This document shows positions 16,417-27,683 of a stretch of DNA of 64,000 nucleotides, in pieces. How positions within the stretch are numbered: position 1 is the first letter of the stretch; each line of letters starts with the position of its first letter. The DNA lies in assembly GCF_022747945.1 (NCBI RefSeq), contig NZ_JALDST010000001.1, positions 5,394,001-5,458,000 on the forward strand, in the 5' to 3' direction. The DNA comes from Micromonospora sp. R77 (GTDB lineage Bacteria; Actinomycetota; Actinomycetes; Mycobacteriales; Micromonosporaceae). The notes below the pieces were generated by a model that searched no databases, was not told the origin of the DNA, and saw only the letters and a program-made list of their open reading frames with translations. Both the position numbers and the translations under genes were made by a program.

Positions 16417-17283
16417 ATGGTGGTCCGCATGACCTCCGTCGGCCGGCTGCTGGCCATCAGCGACCTGCACGTGCACCACGCGGAGAACCGCGCGATCGTG
16501 GAGCGGCTGCGCCCCGGGTCCGACGACGACTGGCTGCTGGTCGCCGGGGACGTCGGCGAGGTCTTCGCCGAGGTGGAGTGGGCGCTGAGCGTGCTGGCGG
16601 GCCGCTTCGCCAAGGTGATCTGGGCCCCCGGCAACCATGAACTGTGGACCCCCACCACCGACCCGGTGCAGGCGCGCGGGGTGGCGCGCTACCGGATGCT
16701 GGTCGAGATGTGCCGCCGGCTCGGCGTGCTCACCCCGGAGGACCCGTACGCGACCTGGGACGGCCCCGGTGGACCGGTCACCGTGGCGCCCCTGTTCGTG
16801 CTCTACGACTACTCGTTCCGGCCCGTCGGGGCGGACACCGCCGAGGCCGCGATGGAGCGCGCGTACGCGGCCGGGGTGGTCTGCACCGACGAGTTCCTGC
16901 TGCACCCCGACCCGTACCCGGACCGGGCGGCGTGGTGCGCGGCACGGGCCGAACTCACCGAGGCCCGGCTGGCGGCCATCGAGCCGGACCGCCGTACCGT
17001 GCTGGTGAACCACTTCCCGCTGGTCCGCGAGCCGACCCGGGCGCTGTGGCACCAGGAGTTCGCGATCTGGTGCGGCACCGAGCGCACCGCCGACTGGCAC
17101 CGCCGGTTCCGCGCCGACGCGGTCGTCTACGGCCACCTGCACATCCCGCGCAGCATGACCGTCGACGGGGTGCCGTTCGTCGAGGTGTCCGTGGGCTATC
17201 CCCGCGAATGGCGACGCCGGGGCCGCCCCGTCGACGTGACCGAGGTGCCGCTGGGCGCTGGCGACCGGCTGGTGCAGCGGTGA
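16417..17283 (+). CDS. Metallophosphoesterase, PptH-like 4'-phosphopantetheinyl hydrolase candidate
   Basis: This 288-aa calcineurin-like phosphoesterase has metal-site motifs in order: ISDLHVHH, VAGDVGE, PGNHELW, VNHFPL and YGHLHIP. In Mycobacterium tuberculosis the homologous gene order Rv2795c-Rv2794c encodes PptH, which strips 4'-phosphopantetheine from carrier proteins, and the transferase PptT. The same pair is seen here, with a 4-bp GTGA overlap into the PPTase gene. That context makes PptH-like activity the best guess; a general phosphodiesterase is the alternative. Start ATG 16417 has GGGAGG close upstream; ATG 16429 is also possible. It would affect all ACP and T domains of the cluster. 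Confidence 0.8.
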   Translation: MVVRMTSVGRLLAISDLHVHHAENRAIVERLRPGSDDDWLLVAGDVGEVFAEVEWALSVLAGRFAKVIWAPGNHELWTPTTDPVQARGVARYRMLVEMCRRLGVLTPEDPYATWDGPGGPVTVAPLFVLYDYSFRPVGADTAEAAMERAYAAGVVCTDEFLLHPDPYPDRAAWCAARAELTEARLAAIEPDRRTVLVNHFPLVREPTRALWHQEFAIWCGTERTADWHRRFRADAVVYGHLHIPRSMTVDGVPFVEVSVGYPREWRRRGRPVDVTEVPLGAGDRLVQR

Positions 17284-17925
17284 TCGGCGCGCTGCTGCCC
17301 GCGCCGGTGGTCACCGCGCACGCGTACGGCGACCCGCCGGAGGCGCGCCTGCTGCCGCCGGAGGACGTCCATGTCACCCGGGCCGTCGAGCGGCGCCGCC
17401 GCGAGTTCACCACCGTCCGCTGGTGCGCGCGTACCGCGATGGCGGCGCTCGGCGTGGACCCGGCGCCGGTGCTGCCGGGTGAGCAGGGCGCACCGTGCTG
17501 GCCGGCCGGGGTGGTGGGCAGCATGACGCACTGCGCCGGGTACCGGGCCGCCGCGCTGGCCCGGCCGCCGCCGTGCGTACCGTCGGCATCGACGCCGAGC
17601 CGAACGAGCCGCTGCCGGCCGGCGTGCTGGCCGCCATCGCGTTGCCCGCCGAGCGCGCCCGGCTGGGCGCGCTGCTGCAGGCCCGGCCGGACGTCTCCGC
17701 CGACCGGCTGCTGTGGAGCGCCAAGGCGAGGCGTTCTACAAGGCGTGGTTCCCGCTCGGCCGCCGCCTGCTGGACTTCGTGGAGGCCGAGATCGAGCTGC
17801 ACGCCGACGGCACCTTCGCCGCCCGGCTGTGCCGGCCGGAGCCCGGCGTGCCGGCCGGGTTCACCGGCCGGTGGGGCGTCGCGGACGGCCTGGTCGCCAC
17901 CGCGATCGCAGTGCCGGTCGACTGA
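17280..17925 (+). CDS. 4'-phosphopantetheinyl transferase, PptT/Sfp type (two apparent frameshifts)
   Basis: This enzyme would activate the ACP and T domains of the synthetases by adding phosphopantetheine from CoA. The N-terminal part shows RRREFTTVRWCARTAM and the conserved GSMTHCAGYRAAA. After a break near 17560 the Mg-binding VGIDAEPNEPLP appears. After a second break near 17725 the frame gives EAFYKAWFPLGRRLLDFVEA, completing the W-S-x-K-E-A-F-Y-K motif. Each break needs one added base (the first most simply a G in the CGG-CC run). Family length (about 215 aa) is reached once both are repaired. I therefore take it as intact with sequence errors. It overlaps the PptH-like gene. Confidence 0.83.
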
Positions 17926-18035
17926 CGACCCGGCCGCCGCCCTGGGCGCGCCGTGGCGGGTCGACATCGGCGCGTTCGTCCCGGGTCCGGCGGCCGGCGC
18001 AGGCGCGCGGGACCGCGTTGGTCCGGCCCCGACGG

Positions 18036-18749
18036 TCACGCCGCGAGCAGCGGCTGCGCGGTCCGGGTCCAGAGCGACAACGCGATCTCGCGCAGCGGGT
18101 CCAGCACCTGCGACCCGCCCAGCCGCTCCACCAGCCGGTCACCCACGAGGTGCAGCTCGGTGCAGCCCAGGATCACCCCGGTGCAGCGGTACCGGGACCG
18201 CAGTGCCGAGACCAGGTCGGCCGCCTCGGTGAGCGCGCCGCCCTGCTTCATCCGGTACAGCATCCGGTGCACGCCTCGCTGGTCGCCGTCGTCCGGCCAC
18301 ACCACCCGGTCGGCCACCTCCGGCCAGCACGGGTGGCGGGGGAAGACCCGGGCCTGCCGGGTGCCGTCGGTGCAGAGCAGCAGGTAGCGGCCGTCGCGGG
18401 CGGCCAGCGCGTGTACCGTCTGGTCGATCAGCGACCGGACGCGCGGCAGCAGCTCCGGCGCGAGCCGGGGCAGGAAGTGGTGCGCGGTGAAACACGCCAC
18501 GACCACCTCCTCGGCGCCCGCCTCCACCAGCCGGCGCAGGTGCGTGTCCAGCCGCCGGACCAGCTCGGTGTCCCGCCCGCTGCGGATCGCCTCGGTCCGG
18601 TCGGGGAACGCCGGCATCGAGTCGAGCAGCACCCGCGGCAGGTCCTGCTCGCGCGCCGCCGGGTTGAGCCGGTACACGGTCTGCACGAACGCGGCCGAGG
18701 CCAGCGGGCCCATGCCGCCCAGCACACCGAGGATCTGACGCTCCGGCAC
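18036..18749 (-). CDS. Aspartate/glutamate racemase family protein
   Basis: This 237-aa cofactor-independent racemase has GVLGGMGPLAS at 8-18. The two catalytic cysteines are present: Cys-86 in VVACFTAHHF and Cys-196 in ILGCTELH. The usual Asn after the first Cys (CNTAH) is Phe-87. No epimerisation domain is present in the NRPS proteins of this window, so a free D-amino acid could be supplied by this enzyme (inference). GTG 18749 follows the MFS stop by 4 bp, so it is probably the last gene of the NRPS-1/NRPS-2/MFS operon. The substrate may not be Asp or Glu, given the altered motif. Confidence 0.85.
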   Translation of the reverse strand: MPERQILGVLGGMGPLASAAFVQTVYRLNPAAREQDLPRVLLDSMPAFPDRTEAIRSGRDTELVRRLDTHLRRLVEAGAEEVVVACFTAHHFLPRLAPELLPRVRSLIDQTVHALAARDGRYLLLCTDGTRQARVFPRHPCWPEVADRVVWPDDGDQRGVHRMLYRMKQGGALTEAADLVSALRSRYRCTGVILGCTELHLVGDRLVERLGGSQVLDPLREIALSLWTRTAQPLLAA

Positions 18750-18753
18750 CCGG

Positions 18754-20076
18754 TCAGCCCGCCTGCAGCGCCGGGTCGCGGTCGGCGACCGTCTCCGGCG
18801 TCGTCACCACCAGGTCCGGCAGGTCGGTCTCCACGTTGCGTACCGCCGGGCGCAGCCACAGCAGCAGCTGCGTACCGAGCAGCAGCACCGCCGAGGCCAG
18901 GAACAGCAGGGCGATGCCGCCGACCTGACCGTCGCCGGTCACCCGGCCCACCGTGCCGGCGAGCGGACCGTCCCCGGTGACCAGGGGCGTGGCCACGTAC
19001 TGGGCGAGCAGGCCGGCGCAGGCGTACGCGAAGGGCTGCGACGACCAGGAGATCATCCGGCGGACCGCGAAGACCCGGCCCTGCACCTCCGTCGGCGTCT
19101 TGAGCTGCCAGAGCGTGGCGGTGACCGCGTTGATCACCGAGTAGCCGCCGAGGATGCCGAACATGCCGGCCGTCACCACCCAGACGCTGTGCGTCAGCCC
19201 CATCGCCAGTACCAGCACGGCGTGCACGAGTCCCACCACCATGATGGTGGCAACCTTCCGCCGGGGCTCCCGGGCGGCGCTGACCACCACGCTGCCGATC
19301 GCCATGCCGGCCCAGCCGACCGCCTCGACCACGCCGTAGACGCCGGGCGAGGCGAGCGTCAGCACCAGCGGCGGCACCAGCACGATCACGGTCTGCATGC
19401 CGAAGTTGTTGGCCGCGAAGAAGAGCAGCAGCCCGAACAGTCCCTGTCGGGCGCGGATGAACCGCCAGCCCTCGGTCAGCCCGGCGAACACCGACGTGCT
19501 GGTCTGCGCGGGGGTCGGCGGGATCATGCGCGTGGTGACCAGCACCGTGAGGACCGCGATGGTGAAGGTGACCACGTCGACGGTGAGCAGCCCGACCAGG
19601 CCGAGCACCGGATAGAGCGCGCCGCCGAGCAGGGCGCCGCCGACCGCGCCGACCGCCTCGGCGACCCCGATCCGGCCGTTGGCCACCGAGAGCTGGCGGC
19701 GGGTGACGATCTGCGGCACCAGGGCGGAGAACGCCGGCCACTGCACCGCCTTGAAGACCGACAGCAGCACCGCGAGCACGTACAGGTGCCACAGCCGCAG
19801 GTGACCGGTGGCCAGCAGGACCACCGCGAGCAGCGGGGCGAGCGCGCTGCCGGCGTCGCTGACCATCATGGCCCACCGGCGGTCCCACCGGTCGACCAGT
19901 GCGCCGGCCACCGGCAGCAGCACGATGCCCGGCAGTGTCCCGGCCAGCACCAGCGTGGTGAACGACGCCGCCGACCCGGTCTGCAGGTAGACGTAGATGC
20001 CGACGCCGAACGTGGTCATCGTGGAGCCGATCAGGGACAACGCCTGCCCGGACCAGATGATGGTGAAGACGCGCAC
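18754..20076 (-). CDS. MFS exporter, MFS_3/EntS-like
   Basis: This 440-aa polytopic membrane protein has about twelve hydrophobic helices. The inter-helix loop after TM2 is ALVDRWDRRWAMMVSD, the MFS A-motif, and a similar charged loop follows TM8 (SAAREPRRKVA). An F-x-A-V-R-R-M segment (VQGRVFAVRRMISW) is typical of EntS/macrolide-efflux type MFS_3 proteins that sit beside NRPS genes. The GTG start lies 1 bp beyond the NRPS-2 stop, so the gene is co-translated with the synthetase. The likely role is export of the peptide product and self-resistance. Confidence 0.92.
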   Translation of the reverse strand: MRVFTIIWSGQALSLIGSTMTTFGVGIYVYLQTGSAASFTTLVLAGTLPGIVLLPVAGALVDRWDRRWAMMVSDAGSALAPLLAVVLLATGHLRLWHLYVLAVLLSVFKAVQWPAFSALVPQIVTRRQLSVANGRIGVAEAVGAVGGALLGGALYPVLGLVGLLTVDVVTFTIAVLTVLVTTRMIPPTPAQTSTSVFAGLTEGWRFIRARQGLFGLLLFFAANNFGMQTVIVLVPPLVLTLASPGVYGVVEAVGWAGMAIGSVVVSAAREPRRKVATIMVVGLVHAVLVLAMGLTHSVWVVTAGMFGILGGYSVINAVTATLWQLKTPTEVQGRVFAVRRMISWSSQPFAYACAGLLAQYVATPLVTGDGPLAGTVGRVTGDGQVGGIALLFLASAVLLLGTQLLLWLRPAVRNVETDLPDLVVTTPETVADRDPALQAG

Positions 20077-20077
20077 G

Positions 20078-23000
20078 TCAGTCCTCCAGCAGGGGAGTGT
20101 CCGGGGAACCGGCGGCCCGGTCCAGCATCCCGCGCAGCGCGGCGAGCCGGTCCGCCGCGGTCGTCGGGTCGAACCGGGCGGTGGCGTACTCCAGCCAGCC
20201 GGTGAAGCCGTCGGCCGACGGGGTCAGCCGCACGTGCAGGTCGTACCGGCTCGTCCCGCGCTCCGGGGTCACCTCGCGGAACGTCAACGGCCCGGCCCGG
20301 TCCGGCGTGGCCGGCAGGTTCTGCACCGCGAACATCGCCCGCGCGCCGACCGCCGCCGGCAGCAGCGGGTACGGCACGTCCTGGTGCTCCCAGACCGCCG
20401 TCAGGGTGTCCCGCACCCGGCCGACCAGCTCCCGGGTCGACGGCGTACCGGTCAGGTCGACCGGGACCGGCAGCACGTTGGCGAAGTCCCCGACGACCTC
20501 CTCGGCCGCCAGGTCGGGTCGGTTGCTGACCGGGACCGCCACCACGAAGCGCCGTTGGCCGCTCGCCGCGCCGAGCCACGCCTGGACGGCGGCGAAGAGC
20601 ACCATGAAGTCGGTGCCGCCGGTCTCGTCGCGCAGCCGGCGCAATCCGTCGGCCGTCGCCCCGGTCACCGTGAAGTCCAGCCGCGCCCCGGCCATCGACC
20701 CGTCGTCCGGCCGGTCCGCGGCGACCTCCAGCGGGTCGACGCCGCGCAGCCGGTCCGCCCAGAAGGCCAGGCCGGGATCGAATTCGCCGGCCGCGACGGC
20801 CCGGGCCTGGGTCCGGGCGTACCCTGCGAAGCCGGTGACCCGGGGCAGCTGCGGTGGCTGGCCGGCGACGATCGCGGCGTGGAGCGCGGCGAGGTCGCGG
20901 CGGAGCACCGACAGCGACCAGCCGTCCGCGACCACGTGGTGCACCACCAGGCTGAGCAGGTGGTCCCGTGGCCCGCAGGAGGCCAGCAGGCAGCGGACCA
21001 CCGGCCCGGTGGCCAGGTCGAACGGTCGGCGCAGGTCGGCCTCGGCCAGCGCCACCGCCTCGGCGAGCGGGTCGGGGCCGGTGCAGGTGTGCAGCACCAC
21101 CGGCACCGGCGTCCCGCTGCCCGGCTCGTCCACCACCCGCAGCGGGCGGCCGGCCACGGTCGGGTAGCGGGTGCGCAGCCCGGCGTGCCGGGCGACCAGC
21201 GCGTCGACCGCCCGGATCACCGCCACCTGGTCGAGCGGCCCGCTGATGTGGACGGTCATCGGCAGGTGGTACGCGTGGCCCTGCGGGTGACCGGCGTCGG
21301 CGAGCAGGTGCTGCTCGGCCGGGCTCAGCACGTCCTGCGGCACGGCGACCTCGGCGGTGACCGGGGCCAGGTCGCCGCGACGGGAGGCGGAGCCGGCTGC
21401 CGGTCCAGCCACGCGGCGATGTCGGCGACCCGCGGCGCGGCGAGCAGGTCGCGCAGCGGATGCGGTGGCCCGTCGCGGCGGCGAGCCGGGCGACCAGCCG
21501 GGCGGCGAGCAGCGAGTGCCCGCCCCGGGCGAAGAAGTCGTCGTCCGCACCGACCGGTGCCGGACCGACCAGGTCGTCGCCGAGCACCTCGGTGAAGGCG
21601 GCGGCCACCCGGCGTTGGCGTCGGTGTGGCAGGGCCGGCCGGCCGTCGGGACGTCGGCGAGCGCGACGAGCGCCCGCCGGTCCACCTTGCCGTTTCCGGT
21701 GACCGGCAGGGCGTCCCGGGCGACCACCGCCGCCGGGACCAGCGCCGCCGGAGACGGCCGCGCAGCGCGTGCAGGAGCCCGTCGGTGTCCAGGGCGGCCG
21801 GCGTCACGAACGCGACGAGCCGCAACTCCGGGGCGGTGCCGGCGGCCACCACGGCGGCGGCGGTCACCCCGGGGCGCCCGCAGCGCGTGTTCGACCTCGC
21901 CCGGCTCGATCCGGTGCCCCCGGATCTTCACCTGGTCGTCGGCCCGGCCCGGAACTCCAGGCCGGCCGTCGGCGTGCCGGACGCCGAGATCACCGGTGCG
22001 GTACAGCCGCGCACCGGGTCGGTCCGACCACGGATCGGGCACGAACCGCTGGGCGGTCAGGGCCGGCTGCCCGTGATAGCCGTACGCCAACCGGTCGCCG
22101 CCCAGCCAGATCTCCCCGGGTCACCCCGGGCGGCACCGGTAGGCCGTCCGCGTCGACCACGTACACCCGGATGCCGCTGATCGGCGCGCCCAGCGGGGCC
22201 GGGCCGGTCGTCGGGTCGCTGTCGCCCACCGGGTGGCAGGTCGCGGTCATCGTGGTCTCGGTCGGGCCGTACTGGTTGACCACCCGGGCCGGCCGGCGAA
22301 CGCGGCGGTCGCCGCTGCCGCGTCGGCCAGGTCCAGCGGCTCGCCGGAGACCAGCACGACGCAGCGCCGCCCCCGTCCCAGGTCGCCCGGGCCGCCGCGG
22401 TGAGCGCCCGCAGCACCGTCGGGACGGCGGCGAGCACGCAGGTCACCCCGGCGCGGTCCACCGCCTCCCGCATCGCCTCCGGGTCGGCGCGGTGCTCCGG
22501 TCGAGGAAGACCACGGTGGCCCCGGCGGCGAGCGGGCCGAACAGGTCGCGGGTGGACGCGTCGAACGACGCCGAGGCCAGTTGCAGCACCCGGTCGCCCG
22601 GACCGACGGCCCACTCGGCGAGCAGGTAGTCGGTCAGGTAGCTCGCGGCGGCGTGGTGCGGGGTGAGCACGCCCTTCGGCCGGCCGGTGGAGCCCGAGGT
22701 GTACGCGACGTAGGCGAGGTCGTCGGGGGTGGGTTCCGGCCCGGGCCGCGCCGGCCGGGGGTCGGCGGTGAGGGTGAGGTCGGCTCCGGCGAGCAGCGCG
22801 GCGCAGCCGCTGTCGGCCATCAGGGCGGCGTGCCGGTCGCCGGCTGGTCCGGATCGAGCGCCACGTACGCCGCGCCGGAGCGCAGCACGCCGAGCAGCGC
22901 GACGGCGAGCGCCGGTCCGCGCGGGACGCGTACCGCGACCCGGTCGCCCCGACCCAGCCCGGCCCCGGCGAGGCGCCCGGCCAGCTCCGTCGCACCCTCG

Positions 23001-26000
23001 ACCAGCTCGCGGTACGTCACGGACCCGCCGGGGCGTCGGCCACCGCCGGGGCGTCCGGGGTGCGCGGCCTGCGCCACGACCAGCCCGCTCAGCGTGCGCC
23101 GACCGTCCGGCGTGGACGGCCGGCCGTGGTCCACGGCGGACACCGGGTCCACGGGCGCCGGCTGCCGCACGTCGGGCAGCGCGGACGTGTCCGGGTCGGC
23201 GACGACGGCGGTCAGGAACGCGGCCAGGTCGGCGGCGAGCGCCGCGATCCGTGCGGGCGTGTGCCGGCCGGTCCGGTAGAGGAACGACGCCACGTGCCCC
23301 TCGGCGTGCTCCTCGAACAGCACGCCCAGTTCCGCCTTGGCGTACGCGGCCGTCGGCGACACCGGCGTGACAGTCGTCCCGTCCGCGAGGGTCACCGGGA
23401 CGATCGCCTCGGCGTCGTGGTTGACCGTGTAGCGGGTGAGGTCCGGTGCGCCCGGACCGAGCGCGGTGACCACCCGGTCGAACGGCACGTGCCGGTGCGC
23501 GTACGCGTCGCGCAGCGCGTCCCGGGTCCGGCGCAGCGTCGCCCGGAACCCGCCGCCGGGCCGCAGCCGCACGGCCACCGTGCCGAGCAGCAGTCCGACC
23601 ACCCCGGCCATCCGGCCGCTCCCGGTCGGAGACCGGCACGGTCACCACCAGGTCGTCGGTGCCCGCGTGCCGGCCCAGCACGCAGCCGTACGCCGCGAGC
23701 AGCGCCTCGAACCCGGTGGCCTGCTCGGCCGCGGCGAGCCGGCCGAGCCCGGCGACCAGGCCGGCGGGCAGCGGCTCCACGTGCACCGCGCCGGCGTTGT
23801 CGTCGTCCGGGTCCGCCCGGTCGAGGTGAGCTCCAGGCGGGCAGGTCGGCGGGACCTGCCGCCAGTGCGCCAGCCCGGTCGCGACGGCCTGTTCGGCGAC
23901 GCCGCGCTGCCAGTGCGCGTAGTCCCCGGCCTGCAACACCGGCGGCGCCGGCCGCCCGTCACCGGTCCGGCGGTACGCGTCGCGCAGCTCGTCCAGCAGC
24001 ACCCGCACCGAGCCGGCGTCCACCACGGCGTGGTGGAAGGCAAGTACCAGCACGTGCTCGTCCGGGGCGGAACTGACCAGGGTGGCGTGCAGCAGCGGGC
24101 CCCGGTCCAGCGGGAAGCCCCGCCCGGCGGCCGCCGCGACCAGCGCGTCGACCAGGCCGGGGTCGTCGGTGCGGTGGTGCTCCCACGGCACCACCGCCTC
24201 CGGCGACACCAGCCGGACCGGGATCCCGTCCGGGGCCGGGAAGGTGGTGCGCAGCGCCTCGTGCCGGTCGACCAGCTCGTGCAGCGCCGCGCGGAGGGCG
24301 GGCACGTCGAGCCGGCCCCGGATGCGCACACCACCGGCACCGTGTACGCCGGGTCGCCGGGGGAGAGCTGGTCGGCGAACCAGAGCCGGGCCTCCGCCGC
24401 GGACACCTCGGTGACCGGGCCGCCGGCCGGGCGCACCTCGGGCAGCTCCGCGACGGCCGGCCCGTCGTCGTCCAGCCGGGCGGCCAGCGCGGCCAGGGTG
24501 CCCGCCTCGAACAGCAGTCGTACCGGCACCGGGCGGCCGAGCGCGGCGGCGGCCCGGGTGCACGCCTCGATCGCCAGCAGCGAGTGGCCGCCCAGGGCGA
24601 AGAAGTCGTCGTCCCGGCTGGACCCGGTCCACCCCCAGCAGGCCGGCCCAGGGTGGTGGCGAGCGTCGCCTCGGTGGGGGTGCGTGGCGGCTCCCCACCG
24701 CCGGCACCCGCGGGTGGCGGCTGGGCCGGCAGCCGCTTGCGGTCCAGCTTGCCGCTGGTGGTGACCGGCAGCTCGGCGAGGACCAGCACCGCCGCCGGCA
24801 CCGCGGCGGCCGGCAGTCGACGGGCGGCGTGCTCGCGCAGCGCCGCCGGGTCGGGTGCGGCGGTCCGCGCTGCGGTCACGTAGCCGACCAGCCTCGGGCC
24901 GCCGGGCACGTCGTCGCGGACCACCACGGCCGCCTCGCGGACGCCGGGCGCGCCGGCCAGTACGGCCTCCACCTCGCCCAGTTCGAGGCGGATGCCGCGC
25001 CTTGACCTGGCCGTCGTCGCGGCCGAGGAAGTCCAGCGTTCCGTCGTCGAGCCAGCGGCACCGGTCGCCGCTGAGATAGAGCCGCGAGCCGGGCGGCCCG
25101 TACGGGTCGGGTCGGAAGCGGTCGGCGGTCAGGTCGGGCCGGCCCAGGTAGCCGCGGGCCAGCTGGATGCCGCCGATGGCGAGTTCACCCGGCACGCCGA
25201 TCGGCTGCGCGCGCAGCTCGGCGTCGACCACGTGACAGGTCACGTTCGCGTCGGGCGGCCCGATCGGCACCACCGCCGAGGTGACCTCGCCGGCCGCGTC
25301 CCGGCTGTGCGTGAAGATGGTGGTCTCGGTCGGACCGTACCGGTTGACCAGCCGGGCACCACCCAGGTCACCGGCGAGGAACCGGTCCCGCAGCTCGGTG
25401 CCGAGCGGCTCGCCGCCGGACTCGACCTGCCGCAGCGTCGGCACCGGCGGGCCGGGCTCGGCGAGCACCGCGGCGAGCATCGTCGGCACGAACCGGACCA
25501 TGGTCACCCCGGCCGCCGCCATCAGGGTACGCAGCGCCGCCGGGTCGCGGTGCGCGCCCGGCTCGGCGATGACCAGCCGCGCCCCGGCGGCGAGGGTGGC
25601 GAACACCTCCAGCACCGACACGTCGAAGGTGATGTTGGTCTTGAGCAGCACCCGGTCGGCCGGTCCGATCCCGTCGGCGGCGATCTGGAAGCGGATCTGG
25701 TTGTGCGCCGCCGCGTGGCTGACCATCACGCCCTTGGGACGTCCGGTGGAGCCGCTGGTGTAGAGCACGTACGCGAGGTCGTCCGGGTGCGGGGCGGGCG
25801 GTGGCGCCGGCACCGGTCCGGTGTCGGCGGTGGCGACCGGGACGGCGGTCAGCCCGGCGGGCAGCCGGTCGGCGTACCGCTCGTCGGTGACGGCGAGCAG
25901 CGCGCCCGCGTCGGCGACCACCCCGGCGACCCGCTCGACCGGGTGCTCCTGGTCCAGCGGCAGGTACGCCGCACCGGCCCGCAGGATGCCCAGGACCGCC

Positions 26001-27683
26001 ACGATCAGCCCGGGCTGCGGTCCAGCAGCACCGCCACCGGCCGGTCCGGCCCGGCACCGGCGGCGCGCAGCGCAGCACCCAGCCGCTCGGCGCGCGCGCA
26101 CAAGTCGGCGTAGTCGACGTCACCGCGCCGGCCTGCAACGCGACCGCGTCCGGCGCGGCCGAGGCGGCGGCGAACACCAGGCCGGCCAGGTCGACCGGGC
26201 CGGGCATCGAACGTGCCGCGCCGGCCGAGAAGTCGCGCACCCGGGCGAGTTCGGCCGGCGGCGAGCGGCAGCGCGGCCAGCGCCCGCTCCGGGTCGGCCG
26301 TCGCGGCGGCCAGCAGCGTCGTGTAGTGCGTCAGCAGCCGGTGCGCCGACTCCGGCCGCCACAGGTCGGCGTCGTACTCCAGCTCCAGGCCGTAGCCGTC
26401 GGTGCCGGCGTCGGTGTCGCCCGGGTCGGTCACCGACAGGCTCAGGTCGAACTTCGCGGCTCCGGTGGCCGCGCCGTCCAGGTAGGTCAGGGTCACGTCG
26501 CCGAGCGTGTCGGTGCGCCCGCTGAACCGGGTGTGGTCGAACAGCACCCCGAACACCGGCGGGGCGGCGCCGCCCGGCTCGGCCGGCAGTTCCGCCACGA
26601 CCCGGTCGAACGGCAGATCCTGGTGTTCCAGGGCGCCGGTGGTCGCGGTGCGTACCTCGGCGAGCAGCGCGCCGAAGCCGGCGGCCGGCGCCACCGGGGC
26701 CCGGACCGCCACGGTGTTGACGAAGAGCCCGATCAGCGGGGAGACCTCGGCCGGCGTGCGGGCGGCGACCGGCATGCCGACCACCACGTCCCGCTGGCCG
26801 GTGTAGCGGTGCAGCAGTGCGTGGAAGGCGGCGAGCAGCACCATCGTCGGGGTGGCCGCGGACCGGCAGGCCAGCGCGGTGACCGCGTCGGCGAGCGCGG
26901 CGCCGGTGCTGCCGTGCACCGTCGCCCCGCGCGGTGCCCGGCCCGGCCGGCGGGGCACGTCGGTCGAGCAGGTCCAGCGGGTCCGGCAGGTCGGCAGCCG
27001 GTCCCGCCAGTACGCCGCCTGCGCCCGGTACCTGCCCTCGGTGAGTGCCGGTGCTGCCAGCGGGCGAAGTCCCGGTACTGGACCGCCGGAGGGCGGGGCG
27101 TCGGCTGCCCGGCGGCCAGGGCCGCGTAGCCGGCCCGCAGCTCCTGCCGCAGCACCCCGGCCGACCAGCCGTCGAAGGCGATGTGGTGCAGGGTGAGCAC
27201 CAGGTGGTGCCGGTGCGGCGCGGCGGTGGCCAGCGCGGCCCGCCACACCTGCCCGGCGCGCAGGTCGAACGCCGGCGCGAACTCGGCGCGTTGCAGCTCG
27301 GCCAGCGCCTCGGCGGTGTCCGGGACGGTGACCCGGCGCAGCCGCAGCCCGGACCCGACGACGACCTGGGTCTCCACGCCGTCGCGGCGTTCGTAGCGGG
27401 TACGCAGGATCTCGTGCCGCTGCTCCACCCCGTGCAGCGCCGCGACCAGCAGGTCCGCCTCCAGCGGGCCGTCCAGGCGCAGGGTGAACTGGATGTGGTA
27501 GGTGGCGGTGCCCGGCGCGAACTCCTCCAGGAACAGCATCCGGGTCTGCGCCGACGAGGCGGGTGCAGGGCCCGGCTCGGCGGTGATCCGGGCGGCGGGG
27601 GCGGCGGCGACGACCCGCGCGAACCGGTTGGCCACCCGGGAGCGTACGTCGGCGGACGGCCGCCCGCCCGGCTCACCGGCCAC
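20078..27683 (-). CDS. NRPS-2: C-A-T-C-A-T-C synthetase (many apparent frameshifts)
   Basis: About 2530 codons. In order on the minus strand: C1 (about 27590-26310, HHIAFDGWS), A1 (26220-24720, core YTSGSTGRPKG, tentative code D-V-L-R-E-G-R-I-F), T1 (DDFFALGGHSLLAIE near 24590), C2 (24440-23150, HHAVVDAGS, so DA instead of DG), A2 (23090-21660), T2 (DDFFARGGHSLLAARL near 21520), C3 (21340-20110, HHVVADGWS). There is no E or TE domain. Roughly eighteen frame breaks occur (for example near 27048, 26122, 26015, 24330, 22836 and many at 22500-21360), mostly cured by one added base. GTG 27683 overlaps the NRPS-1 stop by 11 bp. It adds two residues; the last C domain must transfer the chain to a nucleophile or cyclise it. 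Confidence 0.85.

Noticed and set aside
19189..21595. Long open frames on the plus strand opposite the MFS and NRPS-2 genes
   Set aside because: Composition-driven shadows rich in Arg, Gly and His with no domain; the minus strand encodes recognisable proteins.
20078..27683. NRPS-2 as a true pseudogene
   Set aside because: Catalytic motifs are kept on both sides of every break, the genes before and after are intact, and similar breaks hit modC; sequence error is more likely, though not proven.
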